A stretch of DNA of 64,000 nt from Microcyclospora pomicola (lineage: Eukaryota; Ascomycota; Dothideomycetes; Capnodiales): the NCBI GenBank assembly GCA_002786065.1, contig NHNY01000001.1, forward strand, positions 124,001-188,000, written 5' to 3'. Below the pieces are notes generated by a model. That model had not been told where the DNA came from and ran no database searches. It saw nothing but the letters and a program-made list of their open reading frames with translations. Both the position numbers and the translations under genes were made by a program. This document shows positions 50,962 through 63,671 of the stretch, in pieces. Within the stretch, counting starts at the first letter, position 1; the number at the start of each line of letters is the position of its first letter.

Positions 50962-51938
50962 ATGGCGACGACAGGACGTTCAAATGATGTCGCAAAGGAA
51001 GCTCATACATATACAAATGAGCAATGGGCTGCACTCATCGCAGAAACCGAGCATGACCTGAACATCGCCCATGATTCCAAGAGCATCCCCGACGTCAATG
51101 GCCCGGCTTTCGCAAAGACGATCGACCATACACTCCTCAAACTAGATGCACAACCGGACCAAATTGACGAACTGTGCTCAGAAGCAAAACGATATGGGTT
51201 CGCTGTAAGCAAAGTCCCAACCAGACCCGTTTATGATATACAACCCTAATTCATCAAACGCCAGTCCGTCTGCGTACGCCCAAACTTCGTGGAAAGATGT
51301 GTCGCCAACCTCACAGGCTCCGACATACTCGTAGCCAGTGTGATCGGTTTCCACGAAGGCACCTATTCACTGGACCATAAGCTGGCGTAAGTGGATTCGC
51401 CGTCTCTGCAAGTCAACTCCTAACCATCCCCCGAAGAGAAACCCGCCAATCGATCGAAGCCGGCGCAGCAGAACTCGACATTGTCTTGAATCGCGGAGAT
51501 CTGCAGAGCAAGGCATACACGATCGTCTTCCACGAACTGTCGGCTCTACGACACCACGCACCAGCGCCGATCGTGCTGAAACTCATCTTCGAGACCGCAC
51601 ATCTCAGCAAGCCCGAGATCATCGCGGCATGCACGCTTGCTGCCACGGCGGGCTTCGACTTTGTCAAGACGTCGACTGGGTTCGATGGCCGTGGGGCGTC
51701 CAAGGAGGATGTGCGGCTGATGAGCGCGTGTTGTGAGACGCTTGCGGCGAGAGGTTTTGGGCCGGCCAAGATGCGCGTCAAGGCTTCTGGTGGCATTCGG
51801 ACGCTCGCGAACGCGGTGGCGATGTTGAGTGCTGGTGCGAGCAGGCTAGGGGCGAGCAGTGGCGTGCAGATTGTAGAGCAGGGGAAGCAGGGTGGAGATG
51901 GAGTGAAAGCTGCGGTAGCTGTGTCGGATGGCTATTAG
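50962..51938 (+). CDS. deoC: Deoxyribose-phosphate aldolase (DERA)
   Basis: Three exons, 50962-51204, 51265-51386 and 51437-51938 (60- and 50-bp introns), 288 residues. It cleaves 2-deoxyribose-5-phosphate to glyceraldehyde-3-phosphate and acetaldehyde in deoxynucleoside breakdown. Class I DeoC motifs are visible: the start of the barrel (FAKTIDHTLLKLDA), CVRPNFVERC, VIGFHEGTYSLDHKLAE (usual GFPxG altered), EAGAAELDIVLNRG (catalytic Asp), LKLIFETAHLS, the Schiff-base lysine in DFVKTSTGF, and a second lysine in MRVKASGGIRT. Length is slightly above bacterial enzymes because of an N-terminal 50-residue extension. Confidence 0.95.
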
Positions 51939-52601
51939 GCGTGATCGTAATGCACGCAACGACTTGATTACAAGACCACAAATCTCTCCGCGCGCGAGAT
52001 GTTTTGTGTCCGATGACAGCGGAATACACCAAATCTGATATATCCTTCTTGCCATGAGAGACAACTGCCTGCGTCATGGATGTTTCGCAATGTCAGTCAC
52101 GGCACTACCAGCAAGGAGAACAGATCAACAAGATGAGATACACGCGCTACATACATATAAGCAGAAAATGATCCGAAACACATGCACCTCCACCCAGAAA
52201 GCAGAAAGTCAAGTCACTGAGCAGGTATATATAAACGCATTCTCTTCCTCTCCACTTCTTTGACTTTTCCAGGGAAAAATTGTCATTCTCAGGTGCACCG
52301 TCCACAGATTAAGGAAATGGCCACAAGCCTACCAACGCAGGAAGGAGAGACTGCCGATTGCCGGGGAAAGAGATGGACAATCAGGACCAAATGTCCATTG
52401 CAGCACGGCCGAGAATAAATGGTGCGATGTATGGGAACGCCGGGAACGCCGCGCAAAGACGAAAGTAGGTGTGAGATGTAGATAATTGCCAGAAGAATGT
52501 CTGAAGTCGGGGGTATATGTGGCGGTCAGAATGTGAGTCGCTGACACAGCGGTGTCGTAAATGTAGCTGGCGCAGATCTAGTCATTCCTTTCGGCATGCT
52601 C
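51939..52601. other. Intergenic between converging DERA and RHO3
   Basis: About 660 bp of 3' flank, including a likely RHO3 3'UTR. No gene seen. Confidence 0.55.
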
Positions 52602-53385
52602 TTACATGACGGTGCAGAGACCGCCTTTGTTGTCGCCCTTAACATTCTTGACTTGCAGCGCAACACGCGCTGCCTCTGTGAAGGCCTCGTTCACACCGCG
52701 GTTCTTCATCGCGGAGCATTCTGTAAACCTCACGTTAGCTTAACATAGAGCTGCGGATCGCGTGAAGATATACCGAGATAGCGCAACGCCTTGATCTTCT
52801 CGGCCACCGCAAGACCTTGTTTGTAGTCGATCATCGGCTTCTTGAGCTCTGGTCGCTCGTCGTCATCGTCACCTCCTCTTTCTCGTAGGTCGCACTTCAA
52901 CGCCACAAGGACGAGCTTAACGTTCGGGCAGTTCTCTGCAATTTCTCCGACCCATTTGCTCTCGACATTCTCAAGCGAGTCCGGTGAGTCGACGGAGAAG
53001 CAGAGCATGATGGCGTGCGTATCATCGTAGGAAAGTGATCGTAGACGGTCGAATTCTTCTTGACCGGCAGTGTCCCATAATGAGAGCTCCACGTGGTGGT
53101 TGTCGATGAAGATGTCATGGACGTAGTTCTCGAAAACAGTAGGTTCGCTGTAGATAGTAGGTGCAATTATTAGGAACGTGTCTCATGACAATTGAGCAAG
53201 AGTAGTCTTACTAGACGGTGGGGAAATATCCTCGCGTGAACACATTCAACAGGGATGTCTTTCCACAAGCACCATCTCCGCTATGCACCTCGTCAGTCTG
53301 ATATGCCTCGATGTCCTGCGCAGCAAGCAACGTACAGCAGCACCAGCTTGCGCTGAACGGTCTTGGAACCTCCACAGAGCGGCAT
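52602..53385 (-). CDS. RHO3: Rho-family GTPase, Rho3 type
   Basis: Four exons, 53336-53385, 53212-53280, 52774-53147 and 52602-52720 (55-, 64- and 53-bp introns), 203 residues. Rho3 controls polarised growth, exocytosis and actin at the tip. G-box motifs: GDGACGKTS (P-loop), YFPTVYEPTVFENY (switch I with T), WDTAGQEEFDRLR (switch II), LKCDLRE (in place of TKxD-type G4) and ECSAMKNRGV (G5). The C-terminus ends with CTVM, a CAAX prenylation box. The block LENVESKWVGEIAENCP and an acidic insert after LRERGG fit fungal Rho3 better than Rho1 or Cdc42. The start MPLCGGSKTVQRKLVLL matches the usual Rho3 N-terminus. Confidence 0.94.
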
Positions 53386-54906
53386 TGTGCTGTCTGCAAG
53401 TATGGTATCTCGCTAGATTTCTTCTCTTGAGAATGACTGCCGCAACTCGCGCTCGATGGATGCAGGCGACTGGGTCCTTCTATAAGTCGTGGCGCTGGCG
53501 ATATCGATTGATGACGCTTTCGCGAACCGGCTGGGGTATGAACCACGGATGAACGCTTCCGAAGGAGTGTGGGATATTGCGCAGGTATACCAAACGAACC
53601 TGCGGCAACGGCAAGAGAAAGTGAAAGTAGGTAGAGAATAAGTGGATGTGGTGGACCGAAAGTGATTAAAAGCGTATGCCTTCGTGAAGTATCGCTGATC
53701 GCTCAGTCGGACGCCGCTTGAAAGTCGGAATCTCCGTCTCGCAAGCGACTCCGGGGTGAAGTCTGGAACTTGGAGCAGTCCAGCTAGGCTGTGTTCGGCA
53801 GCTTGCTCACAACACGTGTGCGGCAGGATATATACCAACCTCGCCGTACTGAGTCCCGACGTGAGACATCTCTACGTACGATGCATATAAAGATTGGTAC
53901 CTGAATCGTGTGTATATATGTCCAATCTCGGATCCGCGTTGCCATTGAGTAAATCCCGGTAGGCAAGGTGGTCTCATCTTCATCGTTGGCCACATGTACC
54001 GAAGTATGATCACAACGATCTGGCTCAGTCAGTGTCCGGATAACACAGACCTGGTGTTGGACGTTGTATCTGCCATGGCTTCGAGAGGCCGATATGTGCG
54101 ATGATCCAAGGTGGTGGCAAACAGAGCACTGTATGCAGGACCGGTTTTGTTCTACAGCCTTCACTCAAGTACCTGAAGAATGAGACGAAAGGAGCAGATA
54201 AAAGACGCCTGTTCGCAATGACCCCCATATCACCAGGCGAGGAGATCAACGCTCGCTGATTAGGTAGATATGGAATCTCTTGCCTTACAATGCTGGCCGA
54301 ACAGGCGGGGAAAACGATAGAACGTAATGCTCACCAACATCTGGTAGAAGTGCGGCATTGCGTACTTAGACAGCCGTAATAATTGGAACAAGTCAAGTAC
54401 GTACTGGCACGGCTCAGTCGAAGATAGAAAGGCATTCGCATGAGTCTACCGCGGTAGTCATGTTCAGGGCAAACGTGTGCAGACAACGATAATGCGCTGG
54501 CTCTTCCGAACCGACATAACATCATCAAGACGGAAAGGCAATATGAAGAACCGTTTTGAATAGGTAGCGTGAAGGTATCGCGACAAGCAGGGATATGACA
54601 TCCTCAATGAGATATATCCGGCTCCTCACCCATGGTCGTAGGGTTCGCCGGACAAAAGCCCATCTCGCCTTCCAATGCATATACACACGCCGTAACTCCG
54701 CATTGCTTTCCGTGCTTTCACCATGTTCGCATCATGCGCTCGATAGCTTCTGTCCACGATGAAGTACAGCTTGGATCCGACCGTCCGGTTGCCAGACCCT
54801 CCCTTCCTCCATCGTAATCGTGGGTGCCGTTTCCCATCCTTCTCGTTGTCATGTCATCGCAGCCACCCATCCTTGTCTTCCTTTTACTTTTCGCTGACAG
54901 ACACAT
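53386..54906. other. Intergenic, 1.5 kb
   Basis: RHO3 promoter and 5'UTR side, then RPS27 3' flank. Short frames have no support. No tRNA or repeat found. Confidence 0.55.
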
Positions 54907-55390
54907 CTACTTCCTCCTGAACGAGCAGCCCTCTGTGAGACGAGCCTTACCACCAGTGGGTTGGCAAAGCACCTGTGAGCAGCCGGCGCAGACGACGACG
55001 GTTTGGGCGTGTGAGAAGACGGTGGTGATGGTGAAGCAGCCGGGGCACTTGACGTCCATGAAGAAGGATCGTGGACCGGGGACAAGGGTCTGATGGAGGT
55101 GATGTTAGTAGTCGAGGTTCTTTTTGTACACTCAGTGGCGTTCATGTCGTACCTTGAGCTTGTGCTTGCGAGCCTCAGCCGCGGGGGTCGGGTTGAGAAG
55201 ATCGACGGCGAGAACCTGTGCGAGAGAAATCAGTCCGAGTTCCAACATCATAGAGCGCAGTGTTGATGGTCTGGCGAGGCCTGCGATGGATATGCACGTC
55301 CTGAGCTCGGAGACGGATCGAGTCTAGATGTCGTGTGCTTCATCTATGCCTCCCATGCCACTGCCACTGCTGGAAGTCACGACATACCAT
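54907..55390 (-). CDS. RPS27: 40S ribosomal protein eS27
   Basis: Three exons, 55388-55390 (the ATG alone), 55153-55215 and 54907-55089, with introns of 172 and 63 bp; 82 residues, exactly the yeast length. A small-subunit ribosomal protein with a C4 zinc ribbon. The sequence shows [20 protein letters not shown], then [18 protein letters not shown], and the invariant C-terminus ([14 protein letters not shown], then CSFRRK). Zinc ligands are the two CxxC pairs CPGC and CAGC. The first exon consists only of the start codon (ATG|GTATGT), a layout seen in several fungal ribosomal protein genes. Confidence 0.96.
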
Positions 55391-56444
55391 GTTGGCGATG
55401 AGTTTGCGGTGACTGGTTGTATATGTTTCGTCGGAATGTGTGTGCGGTCGTGGATGAGTTGACGATGCTTCGCTTGTGGTGGCAAGTGGAAAGATGACCT
55501 GAGGAGGAAGCGGAGTTTCGAATTTGCGTGGTGCATAAATCGTCCGTGCACGCCAAGACCTTTGACCATATCGTGGCTCATGTGTTCTCGCCACTACAAA
55601 CGTACTGGCGCCACAGATACGACTTCATGCAATCCTTCAGCAATAGACTACCTTTACAGACACGATGCTGTGGTTCGAACAATGCTGCAAGATATCGGTC
55701 GTCAAACCAGCAGCTGCACATCGATGCTACCTTGGCCAGCAGTGTCGCGATACCACGAAGTACACGTCAACACGATCGATAGTCCACATGAATGCCTCGA
55801 CGCTAGATCGTTCAAAAGAGTGTGGTTGTATTTGTTCCTCAACGCACCGTAAAAGATAGCTAATACTACTGGTTTACGTATGTTCGAGACTGATTGACCT
55901 CGACTGAAATGGGTCCTGTTGTGTTATGCCTACACTTTGTCCACGAAGGCCTCCACACTCTCGACGACGACCGTCCTTGAACGACGTGGCTCGATCGTGC
56001 CAAGCGTGTCCTGTGTCTTATGCTGCGTTCTCGCCGTACCGAGTGCGCTCCAGACACCCGGACGCCAGATTCTTTGACTGGCCGATGTTCGGACAACGCC
56101 GCGCAATACCCCTCGAGAATGCCAGAGATTAGGGCCAGGACGGCATCGATTAGGTATGCGAGAACTTGAGTGATGCTGCGTCCGAAGACATAAGATGCTG
56201 TGACTAGGGTACCCTGAGGTGGATAAGTCTTTGGTCGTGAGTCATTGCCAACCGCTTCGCGGCTGATAGCAGTCTAAGGCATGCTGTGTTCTGACTGTGA
56301 AAATCTTTCGAGAAGTGGTACAGCGTGATTGCATCAGATCTGAAGTGTACGTCGCAAACGTCTTGCAGGAGTCTTTATCACATTCGAGATAACCGAGATG
56401 GCTAAGCGCTGTACGCTTGTTGAAGGTCCAAAGAATAATACTGG
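55391..56444. promoter_or_regulatory. RPS27 promoter and otubain 3' flank
   Basis: About 1.05 kb between two minus-strand genes. No other gene supported. A weak tRNA-like start near 56390 has no T arm. Confidence 0.5.
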
Positions 56445-58547
56445 CTACCCCTCAGACTTAGGCCGTGGATTCCTGCTGCCTGGGGTAACATAGTCGTCAT
56501 CTGGTCGCCACTCTTCTGGCTGAAACTCCGGGTTGAGGAAATGAGCGGTGTTGAAGTGAGAGCTGAACGGCATCAGCAGACGCTTGTGCGATGGGACGTG
56601 TGAAAGGACCTACTTTCGGAAGATAGATGTTGTGAACGGCAATTGGGAATGCGCAGACAAGAAGTCGCCCTCCAGTTCCCATGCTGATGAACGAAACGGA
56701 CCGCCGCCAACGGCTTGATGCTGCAGTTGAGGTGTCACAGATGTCGCGATTGCACGACTTGCAGGTCTCAACACTAGCTCCTGCGTGGCATGATCAGGGG
56801 TGGGAGGAAGTTGGGTGAAGCCGCCTGGTGAGTATGTAGCAGGAGACTGTAATTGCGGCTGTGCGGGTGCCGTCCTGGTGGTTTCCATGCGCTGTTGAGC
56901 TGGATCAATTGCAGAATTGAAGCCCGACATGTAGCTGCCAGTGGACCAGCAATCCTGTTGGGGCACGAACGATATGCCAGGAATCGCTGTCAACAAGTCC
57001 ATTCCACCGACCTCACGAGCTGGCTCCTGATGTGTTTGGAATGAGTGCTGGAGGTAGGTCGGGACTGCAGTGTCTGTGGGTGGGACTTCCGCAATCTTGT
57101 ATAGCAGGTCGTAGTGTCCACTGCAAGCTATAATCAGTAAAGCTTTCTGGACAAATCGTTCTGGCAAACTCACGGTCGGTACAGAAGTCTGATAGTGCCG
57201 ATTATAGACTGCGCAGGATTGACCGAACCCAAGTGATGGGCATTGACTTCGGTGCCTTCGGAACGATCTAGATACAGAACCTCCAAGGTAATCCCGGCAG
57301 GCGCGAGCAGAACGTCTTGCAAAGCGTAGAGCGATACGTTGTCAATCTCGCTGCCATTCGGCAACACCTCCTGGTCGCAATATGTCTCGACGCTCTGACC
57401 GAGCACGAAATGTGCCCAAGCGTCGGCTCGAGTCTTCATCCACGAAGAAGTGAGAGTCTGAACAGTATTAGCCTCCTGGTACATTGAAGGGTCCTAGATA
57501 GTGCAGACCTTGAAACAGGTGATGATGTAGTTCTGCACGGTTTCGTCGTTGAACGCATTGATCAAGACCATTTCAGCACTGCCGTCGCGCATCGCTACCA
57601 TGGCATTCCTCAAGACTTCGTAGACTTCATCCGCAAAATCATTGTACATCGCAGGGTCGATACCAGCAGTTGCGATTACGTTGGTGAGGGATTTCAATCG
57701 CGCTTCTTCCATCAGAAATTTGTTCGCATCGCCGAAGCTCACAAGAGCCTCGAAATAGCCATAGGCGATTGCTATGCCGTGTCAATGATCGCTCCAGCAC
57801 ACATACAGTGACACCGACTCACCTCGCCATCCACACTTTCCATCGCCTCTAATCTTGCGGTAGTGGCTGTACTTTGACGGGAGCGTCTGGGGAACAGGAC
57901 ATGTTAGCCTCAAATGTTGCGCGACTCTACCGAGAGCTGGTAAATCTTTACATACTTGCGTCTTCGCCTGGAAGACCGGATCGGTATCACTCAAGCCATA
58001 TTCGGTCGTGATAGCAGTGCTTGGTTCGCGGTGACCAACGAGTGGTCCCTATCAGATCACATATGGTCAGCATTTCTGAAGGCAACGGACGCAAGATGGA
58101 AGAGATAGGGAGCTTAAAAGTACTGGATGATCGTCGGATCATGCTACATACCGTCACCTCCGGTTCATATTCGTTGCTGCGTTGCTGCAGCTCCGCCAAC
58201 TCTTCATCGGTCATGCCCCCGAAGTTGGCCATCACGAGTTGGTAGTGGCAGTAGTGCTGGGCCTGCTGCGTGGCGTCGGTCGGAAACGTCTGGCGAGGGC
58301 GAAAGTCCTGGTGGAATGCCGAAGCTTGGATTGGCGCGGGGCCACGACCACGTCCTACACTTTGTGAATGTTGCAATTGCGCAAGCGGATACTCTAAAGA
58401 TGCAGCAAATGCATGATCATGATACGTTGGGTACTGGTCATGGATGAAGAGTGGATGAGGTTGCGGATGGGAGTACCCAGTGGCCGCCAGCTGCTGGTTG
58501 AACAGCTGGTATAGAGTCGCAGACGGATCGACTGGTTGATGGTGCAT
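56445..58547 (-). CDS. Otubain-type deubiquitinase (peptidase C65)
   Basis: Seven exons, 58152-58547, 57956-58048, 57823-57886, 57509-57771, 57174-57457, 56614-57120 and 56445-56562 (introns 51-103 bp), 574 residues. Otubains are cysteine proteases that cut ubiquitin chains, typically K48-linked. The OTU core begins in exon 3: SKYSHYRKIRGDGKCGWRA, with D178 and the catalytic C181, then AYGYFEAL. The C-terminal active-site histidine is H369 in RPGHYDLLYK, formed across an exon junction. Family features between them include MKTRADAWAHFVLG and LEVLYLDRSEG. The N-terminal 150 residues are His/Gln/Pro-rich, and a Pro/Gln-rich linker leads to a conserved-looking end (SHFNTAHFLNPEFQPEEW). Confidence 0.9.
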
Positions 58548-61500
58548 AATGCTTCGACGCGTCGATAGCGAAACTCACGCAACCCGCCTGCATACAAGGG
58601 ATCGTTTTGCGAGAGCTCCAGGATCTGGACGGTGCGCCTGCCTCGATTACTGTATGGTCGAAATACGAGTCTTGTCACCACCCTGGCTCGGTTGTAACCC
58701 CCTCGCTTCGTCTGGTCTCCTATGCTGGCCCGGTCGAACTCGCTCCAGGCCTGCACGGCGGATGTGTTGATCCGGAAGACAGCTTGTGATTCTCTTGAAC
58801 ACGGACGACTGACGCACGTGTGCTGCGAGATGGATGCCAATCGGCAGAGCCTAGTGCTGCGTGTTGGTGGACGATATCTATCCCAGGGCGAGGGTTCCCT
58901 TGCTGCGAGATGAGTAATTGAATTTGCTGTCCCGATCCAAGCGATTCCCGAGAGAGAGGTACGATGCAAGAAGCAGGGTGGAAGCGTTCCCACTTTGCTT
59001 CCGTCACGACCACGACATTGCGTGGGGAGCGGGCGGGAACGAGAAGAAATCAGGAAGTGGGCGAGCGCGATCAAGCACCTCGTGTTGCTCGAAATTAAGG
59101 CCGGTGTATCATGATGCCTTGCTGGGAGGCCCGGACTGTGTAGCAATACGCCAGAAGGCTCCCCTTAGCCTGCTGCAAGGTAACCCGAGACTCCATCCGG
59201 GCGCTATAGCCTTGAACACAGCCAATTCGACGCTACAGTGGAGCAGTTGAAGAATTGGACCCGAGCGTGAGTCGTGGCGCCAGAGGCGTATACTGATGCG
59301 CTGCAAACTTCCATTTGCACGACCAGAACTCGTAAGGGCACAGAGGCGCTTCTACATCAACAAACCTGCGTAAGCCTCCTCAGTGGATGTTGCGAAGCTA
59401 CAAATCTCTTTGGCCATACTTATCCGATGGTCTACGCCTATAGATTTGATGACCGACACGCTCAGCATGAACCGCGACGATGTTTCAAGTATTGGCTCGG
59501 ACATAGCTACAAAGGAAGATTACTTTCCAGCCTGCGAAATCATGCCCTACTCCTAAGGAGATTCGACCGATCCATTTGTAGATCCGTTCCCACTCGACGG
59601 CGATCCGTCCTACAAATATGATAGTCGGCTCGACACTGCCATCAGTATAAAGCTCGAGCGTCCGACTTCGAACATACACTGGATCCAAGATGCGCACTTG
59701 ACGCAGCATTTGCTTACGAATATCATGTTCAAGTCTCCTGAAGCTGCTGGAGAGCGCCGGCAATACTACGGTTCCGCTTCTGAGCCGAGCTGCAGATCCA
59801 GCAACAGGATCACGTATTAATGTAGTAGTCCATTTGTTGGCCAGATGAAATGGTAGCACAGTGTTACAAGTGACGTGGATCCCGGTCAGTAGGTGCGACG
59901 CCTTACATCTCCAGAGCACACCTGACCAGAGTACGGCGGGAACCAGAACAATGAAAGATCGGCTCGCCAGTCTGCCAGTAGCCGGTATCTGGTTGCGCGA
60001 GCGTTCAAGGAGTGCTGATGAATGCTTCACAGCAACGTTGCGCAAGGTCTAGCCGTAAGAGATGAATGATTGAGGTAGGCCATATGAGTTCCAGCACGAG
60101 AAAAGCTGGTAGACTGGTGCAGGCATCTGGTCACAATAAGGACGAAACCCCGGTCATAAAAGATTCGATCTCATTCTACGTCTGGTGTGCCAAGTTCTAC
60201 CAACAGCAATGGCAAGGACACAGCCATTCATGGGTCGCAAATGCTGAAGCACTTGCAGACAAGCTCACCTACTGCTAGCAGCATGTTGGCTTAGCTGCAC
60301 GATATAGACTGGATCTGGCTTCACCAGTCCACTGCTCGTGTTATTAAGGAATACGACCGAGCCAACGATGTCCGATTCTTCGATAGCTCGAAGTCGCACA
60401 ACATGCAAGCACCCGCGTGGAGTCGGCTCGAGATATTGACCCCTGGTCAACTGTACTCAACTTACAGCCAATCAGTACCATATATTTTCCCACCCCTGCC
60501 ATACATGCAGCAGATCTCTTCGCCAGAACACATGCTTTACCAGGCACACCTGCGTGACGCCAATTATGCCCCTCTTATGCGCGAGCAAGCTTGCAGCTAC
60601 GACTTTCAGTCTTCGCGCACACAACCGAGCGCATGTAGTACCGTGTTCTGTGCACAGCAATGGAAGCACATTGAGCACGACGCTCCTCGTACCCTGGTTC
60701 ACGGGAATGGATGCAACACCCGCTGCTCTGATCTTACGGCTTTTCAATGTCCCCTGGCCCATAGCTATGTGTTCAATGCACATACGACCCGAGGGCTGGG
60801 GTCGAAGGTTCGATTGCGTGTTAGCAAGACATCTTGCAGGAGGTCCCGGTGATCTGGTTCGTGGCAACACAGGCGAGGAGCAGGCAGTTCGAAGGACCGG
60901 GAGTCACGAGGTTTGGTGGAAGGATGTGTATTATCTCGTCCCACCTATACCGTGTTCTTCTTCATGGAATGGCAGAGTAGTTGAATAGCCCTACGACTGA
61001 TACCAGAAGATCTCACCTTGGCATCGCTCTCGTCTTGACGACAAGCTACGTAGACTGTGAATGATAGACTGCAACACAGGACTCACAAGATGCTCGAGCT
61101 TGGAAGCAGAGGCGCATTCGGGAGCTATCCCAGCCATACAAGATCACGAGGGTAGTCATTGGATACATGAGCTCATTGCTGACGTTGATCACGTTTCGCG
61201 TCCCTATGGACATCTTCGTGCACTGCTAGCCCAGGGTGGCACACCTTCCGATACCGTGGGACGCCGAGGCCCAGTCTGGTGTCGCGTACAACGACACATC
61301 TCCCGTCGTATCCTGTCTCCGCCACCCGTCTTGTAAGCCAATTGTGCGACTCGATGGGAGTCAGGGGAGATTGCCACTGCACCTTCACGGCAGCTCTTGC
61401 TCTTTCTCAGCATACCTCCGCTCGATCAGCTGTCGCGCCAGTGATTGGGGTAGATCAGTGGACGATTCTAAAAGCTTGTACCTCGCCATCCGTACCATCC

Positions 61501-61628
61501 GGAGGCTGTCTTCTCTGATAGATCAATCATTCCAGCACCACGGTTCTTCTTCTCGGGGTGCATTACAAGTGCGCGGGTTAGCCACCCATTGGGGACTCAG
61601 TATGTAGGAAGTGAGTATACACTCCTCC
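58548..61628. other. Gene-poor stretch, 3.1 kb
   Basis: Between the otubain start and the CSN2 stop. Frames on both strands lack ATGs, motifs or splice structure. The best candidate is a minus-strand frame at 59485-60045 with protein-like text but a TTG start. No repeats or tRNAs identified. Confidence 0.5.
59485..59770 (-). pseudogene. Protein-like fragment without start codon (doubtful)
   Basis: Minus-strand open frame. The part up to about 59770 reads like a real globular protein (SFRRLEHDIRKQMLRQVRIL, then YVRSRTLELYTDG and PTIIFVGRIAVEWERIYKWI). The frame opens only with a TTG at 60045 and no splice donor/ATG exon was found. It may be a decayed member of a family of short uncharacterised fungal proteins, or chance. 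Confidence 0.2.
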
Positions 61629-63326
61629 TCATTTGACTAGACCGCGGTGCGACTTGCGCTTTCCACCGCCACCCATGTTGCCTCGCTGCGAGTAGGACAT
61701 CCCGAAGCCGTCTTGACCCGAACCAGGAGGCAGAGAGCCGGGGGGCCCACCCATACTGTCGTCCGGCTTGAAGCCCTCTCCTTCATTCAGTACGTGAGAA
61801 GCAAGGGAACGGATGGCTGTTGTCCAAGTCGCAATAGCGTCCATACGATTTTGATCGGCACGGCTTGCGATCTCCACAGTTCCAGCATCCTGGTTGATTT
61901 TACCTTGCAATTTCTTGTCCATAATAAGGAAACCAACAATATCCTGTACTTCGAGAACAGATATGTTGAGGCGCTTGGCGATGAAGTCAAGCCGGAAGCG
62001 AGTATATGGCGCGACAAGCTTGACCACAGCCTTGGTCCGCATGTTTCTTGTGACTTCGTCGATGTTTTCCGCGATGAATGGATCTGCAAGCAGATCCTTG
62101 TTCTTCTGCAAGACCGATTCATAATGGTTGATGTCGTCTCGTTGGTACGAATCAACCAGTTCGGTCATGGCTGCAATGCGTGAATCAGTCTTGTAGGGCT
62201 TAGTTTCTTGCGAGTCGAATGGGTTGATATCGGAACCCATGAGCATTGTCGTCAGGACCAGGTACTTCAACACCTGTATCCGCTGCAGAGAACCAGCTTC
62301 GTCGTAGTTCCGGAATGATTCGAAGAAATCGCTCTGCGCATCTTTCCAGTTCTCTGTCTCGCAGTCAGCCTGTGGAAAATTCTTTCAGAAACTTCGTATG
62401 CTCACCTTCGCTCATGTGCATCTTGCCACCACATTCCCGTATAATACCCATGATTTTGGGATGTGGTACCGCTGACCGGACACTCAGCGCTCGATTGTAC
62501 AAACCCTGCTCAGCGTTAGCATACGAAGACTCACAATATGCACGGCAAGTATCGTACCTTGAGCCGTTTGTTATTCCTCGTCTCGGCGTACATCTGGATT
62601 TCAAGCGCGTAGGCTTCCATCGAGTATGTGCCTTTGCTGGGGTCATCTGTTCCATCATCTCTCTGACATGCTTTGTGGAGCTCGCGGACCTTGTCAGTGA
62701 GGCGAACGTAATCTTTTTGCGCCAGCCAAAGCCTTGCTAATTTGGTGTTCGTCGATAACCACAACCGTTCGTTGTTTGTAGCCTGAAACGACTCAAGGGT
62801 CTTGGAGTAGAACTGCTCCATGCAGTGGTTTGCTGCCTCATCTTCGGCATTCTTCTCGATGAAGTCTAGCATATTGTTGATCGACTTCTCTGAATAATTC
62901 CGTGTGACAGCTGACTTGACGTAAGTCAACAATTCGGCGTAATGTTCCACAGCCTGAACCTGATCAGTTTCGTCCTCGCCGCACAGCTTCAGGACAATAC
63001 TATGCGCACCTTCTCATATCGACCAAGCTTGAATTCGAGCTTGATTGCTTGTTTCAAGCCTTTAAAACCCCAGTCGCCTTTCTCTTCCTCCAAAGCTGAA
63101 ACGCCCAGGAATTCATCGATGGCTTCTTCCGGGTTGTCCACCTTCATCTGTTTTGCATTGTAGTACTTGTTCTCGACATCCACATCGCCACCTTCTTCTT
63201 GATCGTCATCATCTTCGTATTCGAAATCGTAGCTAAGACATGTTAGCAAGATCATGAAGAGGATGGTCTAAAGTTGCCGTACTTCTCCTCGTCCGACGCC
63301 TGCATGAAATCGTCGTCGTCAGACAT
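61629..63326 (-). CDS. CSN2: COP9 signalosome subunit 2 (CSN2)
   Basis: Five exons, 63283-63326, 63010-63232, 62558-62959, 62406-62505 and 61629-62353, with 50-52 bp introns; 497 residues. CSN2 (CsnB in Aspergillus) is a PCI-domain scaffold of the COP9 signalosome that removes Nedd8 from cullins and binds the cullin-RING ligase; in fungi the complex affects development and light responses. Seen: an acidic N-terminus ([14 protein letters not shown], then [10 protein letters not shown]), TPR-like helical repeats ([47 protein letters not shown]), [33 protein letters not shown], and the PCI winged helix ([20 protein letters not shown]). The Gly-rich basic tail is unusual in length. Confidence 0.94.
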
Positions 63327-63671
63327 AATGGAAGTAGTAACTTGTGTATCACAGTAGGTAGAATAGTCCACAGAAGACAGCTGAGCAAGGATAACTTCTC
63401 AAGAGACAACCTTGAAACTGGTTCACTGGAATCGATAGCCGTTATTGGTAGAGCTCCACCAGGCGTGCACGTACAATTATTGAATGGTACTTCTAGCAAG
63501 GCAGCTGGGGTAACGAGGCGATAAGCTCCACGGATCTATCCGCCGCCATGATGATCACTGCGCTACCCTGATGTAGTCTCACGTGCAGACGTTGCGAGTC
63601 TTGATGTTGCTTCGGTCACCACAACTCCTCTTGTTTTTCAGCCTACATACATCCGCTGCTCGACTTTCAAG
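63327..63671. promoter_or_regulatory. Divergent promoter, CSN2 / CWC25
   Basis: 345 bp between two divergent start codons. Compact and probably bidirectional. No motif named. Confidence 0.55.

Noticed and set aside
55216-55387. Possible C/D snoRNA in RPS27 intron 1 (ATGATGT and CTGA words)
   Set aside because: The box-like words are only about 14 bases apart and have no terminal stem, so a snoRNA is not supported.
56381-56445. tRNA-Ser/Leu-like start (GATAACCGAGATGGCTAAGCG)
   Set aside because: No B box or acceptor pairing follows; the otubain stop codon lies just beyond.
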